Below are positions 33,481-47,000 of a stretch of DNA of 64,000 bases, piece after piece. This DNA comes from Poecilobothrus nobilitatus (lineage: Eukaryota; Arthropoda; Insecta; Diptera; Dolichopodidae). The notes under the pieces are model-generated. The model did not search any database and was not told where the DNA came from. It worked only from the letters and a program-made list of their open reading frames with translations. Every line of letters begins with the position of its first letter. Positions within the stretch are counted from its first letter, which is position 1. The DNA is taken from contig OX352772.1 in the NCBI GenBank assembly GCA_947095535.1, positions 225,763,035 to 225,827,034 on the forward strand, written 5' to 3'. The translations under genes were made by a program, and so were the position numbers.

Positions 33481-36240
33481 AAAACTTAAGAAACTATGAC
33501 TGATTATTTGATGTAAGAATATATTGTACTATTTCTTTTCTATACAGAAATAATATATCACTGATTGCTTTAGTAGCAGAAGGCAATTCATTAAATGCTT
33601 TTAGACAGTTATAAAGTCGAGTTTTTTGTTGTTGTTCTGTTTTAAAAAGTGATAAGTAGAAGTTGGCTTTATTTCTAGTATTGTGATTGTTAATGTCGAT
33701 CATGCGGTTGAGAAGTGATGTTTGATTTTATTGTTAATAATTTTAAAAGCAGTGAAAAGTTCGTTTTTACAAATATTCGCAAAACTTAGATATTTTAGAG
33801 TATAAAGCATGTGTCGTTTTGATGGCTTTCTTATTCAAAATATATAATTTTCTTAGTAGATATTGAGATGAACTACTCCAAGGTGGATTTAAATACATTA
33901 AGTTAGACACAACATAGGAAGAATAAAAGACAAATAAAGCTTTTTCAGTTAAAAAATTGCGTAACCTTTTTATGATAAAAACATAGGGGGTTATTTTTTT
34001 GGATACATAATCGATATGTTCGTCCCATTTTAGACTTTTATCCAATACCAAACCCAAATAAGTAAATTTATTGACAACTTCAATTGTCGAATTACTAAAT
34101 GTAAAATTGATGCTTTGAAATTTTTTGTCGTCAAATAGTATTATTTTAGTTTTACTTATGTTAAGTGAAAGTTTGTGGTTTTCTAACCATATGTTGATTG
34201 TACGAAGGTCTATATCTAGTGCTCTTTTTAATTCGTTTCCACTACCTACAGCATATTTCAGTACAGCATCATCTGCGTGCAATTGCAAGGATCCCTGCAA
34301 GCTGAGTTTACATATATCATTAATATAAAGTTTAAAGAGGTCGGATTGTAGCTTTAGGGACCCTTTTATCACATTGTTTAAATTACTAAAGCTATTATTT
34401 ACTCGAACTTTCTGGTTACAATTTAGTAAATATGGTTTAAAGAAATTAATGTGTTGACTAATAACGCCCAACTGAGAAAATTTATGAATCAGAATTTCGT
34501 AGTCAACGCAGTCGAATGCTTTTCTTAAGTCAAGAAAGATACAGTCCACATATTTCTTTGAATCAATGTTTTTGCTGATGAAGTCGGTTAAATTTAGACA
34601 GGCTGCTATTGTATTTGAGTTTTTTTTAAAACCAAATTGATTTACGCTTAGAATCTCATTATCTGTCATAAAAGTGTTTAAGCGACTTTTTATGATTGTT
34701 TCAAAAATTTTAGAGAAAGTACTAAGGATCGAGATTGGTCTATAATTGGAACTACTGCCGTTTTCAACACGTCTGGAAACACTTTTGTGTTGAAAGATAA
34801 ATTTATAAATTTTACAATAATTGGAACCAGACGGTTTGCATACTTTTTCATAAATTTAGCCGATATTTTTTCATATTCCGTAGCCGCTGAGGATTTAAGA
34901 TTTTTGATGGCCTCATTAACTTCCTCAGGCGTAGTAAGATCAAGACTGAATGTTGTAAAAGTTGCGTTGGCTGAAAATAAATCTAAATATTCGTAGTCAA
35001 TGGGTTCATCTGGAATTTTTAAATCATTAGTTAAAATTGACTGAATAGTTAATTGACAAAATAGTTATTCATAGTATTAGCAATTTCATGTTCATTGTCA
35101 TATATGTTATCTTTATAATTAATGGTTTTAATGGCATTAATTATAAAGCTAAAAGTTTGATTGTTATTAAATAATATTTGCTTGTACAATCCCCATAGGT
35201 TTTTGCAGTTACTAGGATTTTGCGTTATGACATTTGAACAATAATTCTGTTTTGAATTCAAAATTAACTTAGATACTTTGGATCTATAATGTACAATACA
35301 AATTTTCGACACAAGTATTATTCGGGTATTTTTTTTTGAATTTCAAGAAAGAATCGCGAATTTTCATATTTTCTCGAATCTCGTCCGTCATCCAAATGCT
35401 TTTATTGTTACTACATTTCGATCGAATTGTTTTAGTATTCACTTCCATCAATGTGGGTAAGTTTATGAACTACTTCATTAAAAGAATTTAAGTAATGAAT
35501 ATTATTCCAAAGTTCTTCTTCATCAATATTGTCATAATCTCAAATAATTATATGAAAATTCATTTTTTCTTCGATTGGTTTCAAATCTATACTGATAAAA
35601 AGAATTTGGTGATGAGATAAAATTGTGTCTGAAACATGGAAATTGTATTTTAATTCTATTATGTCGAAAATGGGATGATCTATGATCGACCTTGTGGTAT
35701 TTCTTATTCTAGTTGCATATTCAGGTGAAGCTTTATTAAGAATTATATTTGTGTCATTTTTTAATATATTTAAATTAATATCACCAATAATAATTGACCT
35801 CTTATGTGTAAGAAGATTTTCTAGTTTTCCTATAAATATATTATAATTCGTTCCGTGGGCCCTATAAAAGCAAATATATTTAGATTATGTTTAAGTAGCT
35901 TAATTCCTAAAATGTTTGAATTTTGAAATTCCTCTTTATATGTACAGCTACTACTAATATTATGTTTTATATAAATTGCAACGCCCCCATATTTGTTTTC
36001 CCTGTTACAAAAATATGACACATAACCTGGTAAATTAAAGAATTTATTTTCACTCTCATGTAAACATATTTCCGACAGTACAATCACATCGATGTTTATA
36101 CTATATGAATTTGTTAACCATATAATTTATTTCTAGATCATATAATTTATTTCTAAGACTTATATATATATACTTGAATAATATAATATTAAAATTAATA
36201 ATGTAAAAATTCTCTAATAATTTGCCCACGTCTGTGTAAT
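33481..36240 (-). pseudogene. CR1/Jockey-group LINE ORF2 (LINE copy 2): endonuclease and RT
   Basis: Endonuclease motifs (VLSEICLHESENKFFNLPGY, REN-KYGGVAIYI) lie at 36087-35830. Pre-RT (TEYDKISAKFMKKYANRL-type) is at about 34960-34790. RT follows at 34669-33767 with CIFLDLRKAFDCVDYEILIH, the catalytic box LQLHADDAVLKYA (His for Tyr) and TYLGLVLDKSLKWDEHI. The C-terminal tail at 33703-33494 has HNTRNKANFYLSL and LPSATKAI. The 300-residue RT frame is open only because an 8-bp loss around 34345, relative to copy 1, offsets a shared upstream frameshift; motif B is scrambled as a result. No RNase H. Inactive. Confidence 0.87.
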
Positions 36241-36755
36241 ATTACACTTGAAAATCATTATTCAAATTAATAATGTTTTGATCTATCTCTATCTCTTCCA
36301 TTTAATAAAGGGGGTATCAAAAGTAAGTGAGAAAAAAAAGATTTGAAATTTAAAAATAAATGATTTATGAGTGCAATAGATAGAGTTAGATAGACGTGTT
36401 ATTTTTTCTCTACTAACAAAATTTGACAGTTCTATCATTTTCGTAATCAGTATCTTAAAAGTAATTATTAGTTCTAGGTTGTGTTTTCTCTTTTATTTAA
36501 AAAATTAGAAATAAGTAAAATAAGATAATATTAATAATTAATTAAATTATAATTTAGTGTAAAATATAAAAAAAGAAATATTAGTAGAAAATTTAGAAAA
36601 TTAATTACGTATAAGTAATTATGTATAAGTAGAAAAAAATGTAATATAACATAAGCGTGTTTTTGTTAATAAAATTTTTTTCTGGTTAGTGTAATATATA
36701 TAATAAAAAAAATAATTAGTGTAAATCATTAAAAAAAAAAATGTAAAAAAAAATA
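36241..36755. other. LINE ORF1-ORF2 interval
   Basis: AT-rich sequence matching 14100-14540 in copy 1 up to the family C insertion point. Contains stops in all frames and no recognisable domain. Confidence 0.5.
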
Positions 36756-37920
36756 TTAATGAATATCATATATTTTAAGATTTAAGAAAAGAAATAATAA
36801 AAAAAATTTGTAGATGAAAAATAAGTTTTTTAGTTTTACCACATGTTTTTGAAAATATGTTGTGTTAATGTTTATTGGTATTGAAAATTTTATATATGTG
36901 GTTGTTGTCATTCTTCGATAAAATTTTATACACTGCTGGTTGATTTTTCCGTAAAAAAATGGTGCCATCTTTGACCCAGAGAAATTGAAATTGATGTGCG
37001 AATTTGATCTTTTTAGCTTCGTGATAAAGATTGGACTGCAGCGATGTTAAGTGGTGACGAAAAAATATTTCATTGTTGCCACCATAGCCTGTTCCTAAAC
37101 CAGCTGTAAAAAGATTATTGTAATGCCTTTTTTTTCCAATAGTTCTTTTTTTGGAATATCAGATTTTAATTTTACTATGTATAACTTACTCTGAGGAGCA
37201 TCTTCATTAATTTTTTTTTGATTGATGCCACAACTTCTAAAATATCATTTTTGTCGATAACAAATGCATAAATAATGCATAAAATTTGCATTCATTTTCT
37301 CTGCGATTGTCATAACCGTATCTATTGGATTTTTAAGAATTGCAGATAAGCCGGCTAGTACAATGTTACTTTTCAAAGCATTTTGCTTTGTTATATCAAC
37401 ATTATACTCCAAACTATTTATCCTGTTTTACAAATTTTACTCTTGTAACTTAAAGTTTTCTTTCTTTAACTCATTATTTTGGTTTAAAATTTCTTCCATT
37501 TGAAGTGCCAAATGATTTTGGCTTTTGTGTATTACAGTTATAACTTCACCTACTACATTTTTTATATATTTTGCTAAATTATCAGGTCTATATTTGGTGC
37601 AATCAGATTTCAATTCATCTTCAAGGTTAGTATTTAAAATATTTTGATTCCTACCTTTCGCTTCAATGATAGTATTTACAGGAGACAAACTATTATAGTT
37701 AGAGATGACTTCTTCTTCTGTATTGCTTTCCTATTCGGTTATAATAGCAGATTCATTAGCGGATGGAAATTGTTGGCATCTCCACAGTAGTCGACCATTT
37801 TTTATATTTTCGAATAAATCATTTGAGATACCAACACATCCTGTATGGAATGTTCTATTACAGGAACAACTACACAGTACTCTATTACTATTAGTATAAA
37901 TCATTTTGTTTCACTGGGTA
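36756..37920 (-). pseudogene. LINE ORF1 protein with PHD finger, coiled coil and RRM-like part (LINE copy 2)
   Basis: Reading leftward, a Cys/His-rich stretch (CSCSCNRTFHTGCVG, then RLLWRC) at 37895-37775 looks like the PHD finger seen at the N-terminus of many insect CR1/Jockey-type ORF1 proteins. A stop follows, then an acidic linker and a coiled-coil-like segment, HLALQMEEILNQNNELKKEN, at 37550-37437. An RRM-like NIVLAGLS and IVKLKSDIPKKELL follow, and a C-terminal part with INQQCIKFYRR near 36930. Stops separate the pieces. ORF1 would bind LINE RNA. It shows that copy 2 is close to full length (about 4.5 kb). Confidence 0.65.
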
Positions 37921-38269
37921 CATTGATTGACCATTTTTGTGATACTTTTTTATTAATATTTTTTTGTTTTTAGTAGTGTGTTTTTTTTAATTTTTCAGTT
38001 TTTAAATTAATTATTTTTTTTTTTTTAAGTTGTTATTGTGATAGTTTTATTTTAATTGTTATTGCGCCAAACTTTAGTAGATTGACTTCTAATATATTTT
38101 ACTAAACAAAATTTGATTAACAATCTTTATTAATTTTTAATCTAGTATTATACTTATTTTTTTTTTTTAAAACTTTAATTAACTTTGATTTAATTTAGTT
38201 TAATAACTTTTAATTGAAAAAATTGAAAAAAAAATTTTTTTAAGAGCGAAAAATATTTCGACTGTTCTG
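37921..38269. other. LINE 5' end and Polinton intron remainder (P2)
   Basis: T-rich, low complexity. From about 38163 it matches 22106-22249 of P1, so the LINE/Polinton border lies before that. No gene is seen. Confidence 0.4.
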
Positions 38270-38961
38270 TTTAAACGATTGAACAAAACTCCCAAATTTT
38301 TCGAAGTATGCATATGCTGAGCCAAATAATACTAAAAATGCTAATAACGTTTTACTTGCCATGCAAAACATTTTTAAACGTGATGAAACACACCCAAAAA
38401 ATGTTCAATATGATCAAGGTTAAGAGTTTTTCAACAAAGAATTTAGAAAACTTATGGAAAGAAAAAAAATTAATCATTATCATACATATTCTGAAATTAA
38501 AACATCCATAGTAGAACGTTTTAACCGTACTTTAAAAAATTCAATATGGAAACCGTTTAGTTTTCAGGGTAATTATAAATGGATATCTATTTTACCCTCA
38601 CTTATTGAGATACAGAACTCAACATATCATCGTTCAATTAAACTCCAACCAAAAAAAGTTAGAAAGAAAAACAAAAAATTACTATTATAAACTGTCTACA
38701 GTAATTTAAAAGTGTTTCGTAAAGCAAAATATGAAGTTAGAGATTATGTTCGTATAAACAAATTTAAAGGTATTTTTTCAAAAGGTTATTAACCCAACTG
38801 GTCAACAGTAATATTTACAATTGCAAAAATTAAAAGAAGTGATCCAATAACATACAATTTTCTTAATTACACAAATAATCCAATAACCCGTTCTTTTTAT
38901 GAGCCTAAACTAACACCAGTTAGAAATCTACATGTCTATCTTGTAGAAAAAATATTTAAAA
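38270..38961 (+). pseudogene. Polinton integrase, C-terminal exon, broken (P2, first part)
   Basis: It reads FSKYAYAEPNNTKNANNVLL, then a DQG region with a stop at about 38421, TYSEIKTSIVERFNRTLKNS (catalytic Glu), NYKWISILPSLIEIQNSTYH, and another stop at about 38687. The SH3-like region carries a further stop near 38790. The chromodomain is separated from it by the family C insertion and resumes at 41247. Homologous to 22250-22920. Confidence 0.83.
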
Positions 38962-41246
38962 CAAGTAAATGTAACAGTAAGTCGATGCAACCGACTTATT
39001 AATACCCTGCACCTGAATAATTCGAATTAAATTAAAAATCCATAAATTTTTTTTGGCAGCTGCTTGAACTTCTTCCCTTTTTTGTTTTATTCAACTCGAA
39101 TTTCAGGAACGTAAAAGAGGCATCCTCTTGGGATATGCTTGACACCTTTGTAAAAAATTTTCAGTTTCTATCTTTATTAATTTCGAAGATTGTTAGTCCT
39201 TTGGAGGTGTGTGTCAGGTACCCGAATTGCCACTCCAATTCATCGAATCCATCTCAGGAACATAAAGAAGACATGCCAGAACACCATTGTACTAAATTTA
39301 AGGGTTCTACTTTTGTTGGTTTTGGAGATATGCTCGTTGCTTTTGTGCTCGTCCGGAAGTATCCAAAATACGATCCCATGGTTCAACTTCTTTCAAATGC
39401 CAGTTTCCAATTTTACAGAAAAGGAAACATAACAGAACACCTTTGTACTTAAACTAAGAGTTCTATCTTTGTTGGTTGTGGAGATATACTCGTTTGCTCT
39501 GGGGTCGTCCGGAAGCTTCTAAGATTTGAACCCATGGACCAAATCCTCGCAAATTTCAGAAACATAAATCAATCATGAAGGAACACCATTCAGCCTAATT
39601 TAAAGGTTATATCTTAGTTGGTTTTGGAGATAATATCATTTGCCCTGAGGCTCGTTCGGAAGCTTCCAAAATCCCAACCCACGGACCAAATCCTCTCAAA
39701 TTTCAGAGACTTAAATATAACATGAAAGAACACCACTCTACCAAATTTAAAGGTTATATCTTAGTTGGTTTTGGAGATAATCTCATTTGTTCTGGTGCTC
39801 GTTTGAAAGCTTCCAAAATCCAAACCAAAGGCCAAATCCTCTTAAATTTCAGAGACCTAAATCAAACATGAAAGAACACCATTTTGCCAAATTTATAGGT
39901 TATATCTTTGTTGTTTTTGGAGATAATCTCATATGCTCTGGGGCTCGTTCGGAAGCTTCCAAAATCCAAACCTATCTACTATATCCTCTTAAATTTCAGA
40001 GACATAAATCAAACGGTAAGGAACATCATTGTATGCAATTTAAAGGTTCTATCTTTGTTGGTTTTGGAGATAATCTCGTTTGCTCTGGGACTCGTTCGGA
40101 AGCTTCCAATATACGAATCCATGGTTCAAATTCTTTCAAATGTCAGTTGCCAATTTTATAGAAAAGGAAACATAACAGCACACTCTTGTACTAAAAATAA
40201 AGGTTCTATCTTTGTTGGTTGTGGAGATATACTCGTTGCTTTTGTGCTCGTCCGGAAGTATCCAAAATACGAACCCATGGTTCAAATTCTTTCAAATGTC
40301 AGTTTCCAATTTTACAGAAAAGGAAACATAACAGAACACCTTTGTACTTAAACTAAGAGTTCTATCTTTGTTGGTTGTGGAGATATACTCGTTTGCTCTG
40401 GGGCTCGTTCGGAAGCTTCCAAGATCCGAACCCATGAACCAAATCCTCTCAAATTTCAAAGACTTAAATAAAACATGAAAGAACACCACTCTGCCAAATT
40501 TAAAGGTTATATCTTAGTTGGTTTTGGAGATAATCTCATTTGCTCTGGTGCTCGTTAGGAAGCTATCCTTTTAAATTTCAGAGACATAAATCGACCGGGA
40601 AGGAACATCATTGTACAAAATTTAAAGGTTCTATCTTTGTTGATATTGGAGATAATCTCGTTTGCTCTGGGGCTCTTTCGGAAGCTTCCAAAATCCGAAT
40701 CCATGGACCAAATCCTCTCAAATTTTAGAAACTTAAATAAAACATGAAAGAACACCACTCTGTCAAATTTGAAGCTTATATCTTTATTGGTTTTGGAGAT
40801 AATCTCGTTTGCTCTGGGGCTCGTTCGGAAGCTTCCAAAATCCAAACCCCTGGACCAAATCCTCTTAAATTTCAGAAACATAAATCGAACGGGAAGGAAC
40901 ATCATTGTACAAAATATAAAGGTTCTATCTTTGTTGGTTTTGGAGATAATCTCGTTTGCTCCGGAATCATTCGGAAGCTTCCAGAATCCAAACCCGTGGA
41001 CCGATTTTGTCCAAATTAGCCGAACTTAGCTTAATTGTCGAACTTAGCCTTCCTTTCGTGATTAGTAACCTACTATATAAATTTCATCAAGATAGCTTCA
41101 TTCGTTTTTGAGTTATCGTGCGAACGGACGGACGGACGGACATCGTTAAATCGACTCAGGAGGTGATCCTGATTCAGAATATATATACATGTCCATATCT
41201 AACTAGCTTCCTTTTGGTGGTTACAAACACCATATACCAAAGTAAA
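38962..41246 (+). mobile_element. Family C DINE/Helentron-like element, copy C2
   Basis: Complete 5' end (CAAGTAAATGTAACAG, perfect hairpin TAAGTCG/CGACTTA, TACCCTGCACCTGAAT). About eleven units of 146-148 bp follow (for example starts at 39698, 39844, 39991). The tail has GACGGACGGACGGACATCG, ATCGACTCAGGAGGTGATCC and TTCCTTTTGGTGGTTACAAA. The terminal hairpin of C3 is missing: the sequence stops at CACCATATACCAA and joins AGTAAATCAAGTTTTAG. It interrupts the integrase between the SH3-like domain and the chromodomain. Confidence 0.7.
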
Positions 41247-41339
41247 TCAAGTTTTAGTTAGATGGCTTGGTTTTGATAAAAAGCTTGATTCATGGATAAA
41301 CAAAGAAGATATTACTTAATACTCTACACATATTTAAAG
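41247..41339 (+). pseudogene. Polinton integrase chromodomain end (P2, second part)
   Basis: Reads VLVRWLGFDKKLDSWINKED, matching the P1 chromodomain at 22930-23029. Chromodomains on Polinton and Ty3-type integrases are thought to guide integration to chromatin marks. Cut off from the rest by C2. Confidence 0.75.
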
Positions 41340-42304
41340 TATTTTAATTTTTTATTTATACATTTTATTTTCGCTTTTTTATTTTAGTTCAGTTAATAAT
41401 ATGATTTTAATAAAATACATTTATCACAAAACCTTTTTTTTTCATTTTGTTTATATTTAATTATTTACAGTATATATAGCATTAGTTGCCAATAATGTAG
41501 TTCAAGTTTGCATAAATGAAAATTATAAATCTTACTTTATTTTAAATTTATTTTTCATTTTGCATGTACCTATTTATTCTGTATTCAAATCAAGTTCATG
41601 ATTAAGTTCTGTAGTCATTTTAGTCACGATTTTATAAATACAACCGCAGAAAATACACCTGTTTCATGTTTTATATTAAAAAGAATTAAAATAGCTTGAA
41701 GTAATCAAGTTAATGTGCATTTAATTAACATTTTTTAATTTTTATCGCAAAACCAGAAACATTCACTGATTTGATGATTAAGTTCATTAGTCATTTTAGT
41801 TACAATTTTGTAAATACAATCCCAGAAAATACACCTGTTTCATGTTTTATATTAAAAAACAATTAAAATAGCTTGAGGTAATCAAGTTAATGTGCATTTA
41901 ATTAACATTTTTTAATTTTTATCGCAAAACCAAAACATTCACTACATACTATAGGATATTTTGATAATTTCATAACACTACATCTCTCCAATATAATATA
42001 GTCTATTCAAAATCTAAGGTGCTTGATACATGCTCCGAATCACTTCGGCGGGTCCGAAGAGGTCCTTGCTACTGCCAAAGGGTCTCTTTTAAATCATGCA
42101 ACCAAAGCACTAATTCCATCAAATTTTTTAATGTTCAAATCTGCCACATCTTCAGATCCTAAATCTCTGAACTTGGCCGCTTATGATCTTATTCCAATTC
42201 TCAATCCTGCCGATTTTCCAACTTTTCCTTTTCCAAATCTCTAAACTTGATGAACCTTCTACGCTTATAACATCGTACCAAAGGCTTAAACTTCCAATCT
42301 TAAA
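41340..42304. other. Polinton flank after the integrase (P2) with local tandem duplication
   Basis: Homologous to 23030-23854. A segment with GATTAAGTTC, AAATACACCTGTTTCATG and GCAAAACCA words occurs twice in tandem (about 41590-41765 and 41766-41940), absent from P1. The GC-richer end (42030-42300) matches 23540-23850. No gene is recognised. Confidence 0.5.
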
Positions 42305-43196
42305 ACTTTTTAAGCCCACTTAATAATTTAATTTTTAAATTTCATAACACATATTCTCACACTCTAATACTAAATTCAAATTCATAATACTCTTCATTCA
42401 ATCATATATATAATATATATTTTCCGTATAATAACTTGTTTTTATTCTAATTATGAAACTTATTCTGCATTAACTTGTTTACCTTTAAAAAATATTATTT
42501 GAGTTTATATTACACTTAATAACAACGCCGGCTTACTAATATGTTAACTAACATCAAAAGCTTTTTAATAGAATTTTTCCAAACTTCATCACATTTATAT
42601 ATATATTGCACACATAAATAATTGCAATAACTGCATTACTGTAATTCACATATTGCTTTATTATGCCAATAATGTTATTTCCTGTAGTCAACCATACCCA
42701 TACTTTGATACTACATGGTCATGACGTCATTTCTTGCAGTCAAACCGGCATAACTATACTACTTATCTAAAAATAAAATATATTTGAAAAATAAATCCAC
42801 AATTTTCTGTCGATTAATTATTTTATTTTTGGTTTCGCACTTATTTCATAGGGCCCTAATAAATATCATATTTTTAAATATTTTTTTTTTTTATTTATTA
42901 TAGTGTAAAGTGCATCGTACTTACATTTTTACACACATATTCCAACAACAAAATAAAAAGGCAAAATAAATGTATGAGAAATAAAGTGTGAAAAAGTTTT
43001 TTTTTATTAAAATTGTTGTTTCAGTTTCGAATATGTGTCCTCTAGTGGTACATTTTGCCAATTTATACCATACTTATTATATACCATTGAAAAGTGTGTG
43101 AATATATTTTTCTAACTTTATGATAATGAATATAGGGTGTCTTAGAAAATTTACATATATAGATATACAGTGATTTTTTTTGAAAGCTTAATTTTT
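42305..43196. repeat. Block R copy 4 (R4), left part
   Basis: Starts with the shared CCCACTTAATAATTT. Has a deletion of about 450 bp after 42890 relative to R2 and R3, which removes the degenerate 100-bp repeats. It ends in unrelated sequence (43010-43190: ATGTGTCCTCTAGTGGTAC, TAGGGTGTCTTAG) before the inverted family C copy. Confidence 0.75.
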
Positions 43197-44056
43197 TTAT
43201 ACCCTACACCTAAAGTATAGGGTATATTAACTTTGGTATGGTGTTTGTAACCACCAAAAGGAAGCGAGTTAGATATGGACATGTTTATATATATTCTGAA
43301 TCAGGATCACCTCCTGAGTCGATGTAACGATGTCCTTCCCTCCGTCCGTTCGCACGATAACTCAAAAACTGATAAAGCTATCTTGATGAATTTTATTTAG
43401 TAGGTTACTAATTTCAAAAGGAAGGTTAAGTTCAAATCTGGACAAAATCCGTCCATGGGTTCGGATTCTGGAAGCTTCCGAATGATTCCATAGCAAACGA
43501 GATTATCTCCAAAACCAACAAAGATAGAATCTTTAAATTTTGTACAATGATGTTGCTTCCCATTCGATTTATGTCTCTGAAATTTAAGAGGATTTGGTCC
43601 ATGGGTTTGGATTTTGGAAACTTCCGAACGAGCACCAGAGCAAATAAGATTATCTCCAAAACCAATAAAGATATAACCTTCAAATTTGACAGAGTGGTGT
43701 TCTTTCATGTTTAATTTAAGTCTCCAAAATTTGAGAGTATTTGGTCTATCGGTTTGGATTTTGGAAACTTCCGAACGAGCACCAGAGCAAATGAGATTAT
43801 CTCCAAAACCAATGAAGACATAACCTTCAAATTTGACAGAGTGGTGTTCTTTCATGTTTTATTTCTGTCTCTAAAATTTAAGAGGATTTAGTCCCTGGGT
43901 TTGGATTTTGGAAGCTTCCGAACGAGCCCCAGAGCAAACGAGTATATCTCCACAACCAACAAAGATAGAACCTTTATTTTTAGTACAAGAGTGTGCTGTT
44001 ATGTTTCCTTTTCTATAAAATTGGAAACTGACATTTGAAAGAATTTGAACCATGGA
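43197..44056 (-). mobile_element. Family C element, inverted and 5'-truncated (C5)
   Basis: On the minus strand it ends with the complete family C 3' terminus: TTCCTTTTGGTGG, CATACCAAAGTTAATATACC, then the hairpin CCCTATACTTTAGGTGTAGGG. Reading inward come the tail with a GACGGA-type run and about four minisatellite units. It breaks off within a unit at CCATGG (44056). R4 sequence resumes at about 44058, with loss of the R segment between. It confirms the 3' end defined from C3. Confidence 0.75.
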
Positions 44057-47000
44057 TTTAGTCGATCAAAGGTTTGACACAAGGAAAGTTGGTTTTAGCC
44101 GGTAACAAACCGACATACTGTAGTGGAACATGGGTTCTACGGTATCTTTTGAGAATTTCCACCGACCTACGAAAAAAAAAAATTTAATGAAGAGAGATGT
44201 GCAATTTTTACTTTCACAATTAATCGTTTGACAGCATTAGTCATTCATCAGAAATTAGAAAACAATATTGGCGAATACAAATTAATTATTCTTTTTAATT
44301 GTAAAATTATATTAATGTGATTTTATATAAAAAAAAGTTTTATATTATTAAACCTTGATGTTGCACGCTGAACCTAAGTTTGTTGATGTTGGTTAGCTGC
44401 TCATATGGATCCAAAAAGAAATCAATTCAGAAAACTACCAATATTTTTGTTTTCTTTTTAAATGTAATGCTTTACGAGACTTTAGAGATTTTAGAGTAGA
44501 ATTCAAAATCAGGATATTCCCTTTTTCCAGAATAGTTATATATATATATACATACAGGGTGCCTGGAACTTAAAGGTCACGAAGATTGGAGGTGATCGGG
44601 AAGTTCATAACAAGCAAAAAATTGTTCAGGAGCGGAGGTCTATTTCTAACGGTTTCAGAGATAACGGCCTTCAAAGTAATTTCGTTAACTTTTTAAAGAA
44701 GAAACAACATCTTTGCCCCTGTATAACGTAGTTTGAGGTATACCTCTCTCCAGAAGAACCTTATTTCGCGGGCGTTCTGTTACTGCACCGATGTAGTACC
44801 CTAATACCAAAGGAATCAAATTTTTAACAACGTTTGTCATTATTGATTTACCATTTATTATGCAATGAGAATTATTAAATGTCCGTATAAATGTCTCATC
44901 AGCTATTTTACAAAATGGTGAGCTTTAGGTAAGAAAATAGGGCAAGAACTCACACTTGCCAAAAAATCAGGACTATCGAAGCAATTTGATTTAAGAAATT
45001 CTTGTGGCGTAGAATCCTTGATAAAATGTCAGCGGCTATTCGAAGAACTAGTAATATATCTCCATTTTATTCTTTCAGTTGATTTTTAAATTTGACACAA
45101 ACTATTTGAAAGGAATGTAGATAAAGTTAGGGAATGTGAAGCTAACCAAGCAATAATATTATTCCATAGTCGATATTTTTTTTTCATAATTTAATACATT
45201 TTTCTTTTACTGTTTTTACCTGTTTAGTTGTTTCTTTACATGTAATTTTCATTGAAAATTTCCAATTTAGGAATTTTGAAATTTAGAATGTAGCGGCATG
45301 AAATCCATAAAAAAAATCCCAAATGGCAAAATCTCAAATTAACTATAAATCCAAAATCCCAAATTGCAAAATACCAAAATCCGAAAATATCAATTTCCCA
45401 AAACTTCAAAAAGAAAATGCGAAGATTTTCAATTTGAAGTGATTTTTAACATTTTTATTAGTCAGTTATGACATCAATGTTATACTCTTTTTACGGAATA
45501 TTTATATAATATGTGTAATGGAGATTCTGAGTTAAAGCAGGTTTTAGAGTTAAATTTAAAATCAAAGTTATACGCTTTCTAAAATTTTTATATATGTATA
45601 TGAGAGATTCTGAATTGGGAGGGACTTTAAGGGTGGATTCAATATCAGATTTCCAATCATTTGTTTAATAAGGGTTTAGGGGCGGCTACCTCTAATAATT
45701 AGGAGGTCCTTGAAGTTGGTTACAAAATAGCAGTTTTACACCTTTTACGGAATATTTGCATATGTGTTTAATGTTTATGAGATATTCTGAACTTAGAGTG
45801 ACTTGAAATTTTAGATGGTTATAAAATGAAGGAATTTTTGATGTCTAAATAATTTAATATAAGCTAAAACTTTACCAATCACATTTCTAGGTCTTTTAAA
45901 ACGAGATTTATTGGACGTGAAATACGAGATTTATTAAAAAATTTCAGGTTTAATGGAAATAACTTTTATTAAATTTGGATGCTCTAGCACAGTTGAAGTT
46001 TGTTGTACATCCTGAAACGTAATGAAGCTAAGTGTCTGAAATATTACAAAAGATGATCAAGTTTTAGGGCAATTCTGTAAAATTTGGTTGTGCCGGTGCA
46101 ACAGGTTCGGGAAGCTGCCATACAACCTCTCTTTTTAAGTGAAAATAACTCCGAGTCTATTGAAGCTAGGTATCTGAAATTTTGTAAAATATGTCGAATA
46201 GCATGCTAACAACTTCTTCTGTAAAATTTGATTGTGTTGGTGCAACAGATCGGGGTAGCTGTCATACAACTTCAAAATTTACAGAAATATATTTCAATAC
46301 TAAAACATCTGAAATTTTGTAAAAAAAGGTCAAGTTTTATTGAAATAGCATAATATATTATTACGTTCAAACGGGTATCCCAGAGTTCACACAGTCTACT
46401 CTACTGTACTCTTCCTCGTCTTAATCTAATTTTCCATTATTAAATAACAAATTTAATTGATAAAATAAAACAAAAATGAACATTGAACTTTTATTATAAA
46501 AAAATTAAAGAGTATTTTTAAATAATAACATTTTTTTTTTGGAAATTAACCAAAAAGTTTTTTTACTATAACTTCTGTTTTTTTACTACAACTACATATA
46601 TAGATATTATAATGAAAATTTATGGCATAAAAAAGAGGAACAATAAACCTTAAAAAAATCATTATGTTAGTACTGTTATGTTTTGAATAAAAAAGCTTTA
46701 CCTAAATGAAATTTTTTTTTTTAAAAAGTTTATAATTTTTATTTTCACTCTCCAATATATCTTGTTTTAAGAGACCAAAAAGATGGTTCATTAGTTTAAG
46801 AATAAAATTTATTAGGCTTTTTAATTTGGCACTTGGTTTCCTGGGCTATCGTTATATCAAACCTATGTTTATTCTATATACATGTTTTTAAGACAAGTAT
46901 AATATATATTTTTCGTTAATTATTTACAACATAAATTATAATAACTACATGCATTTAAAGAGTTTTAAAATTTTCTTTTTACACACTACATACATATTTA

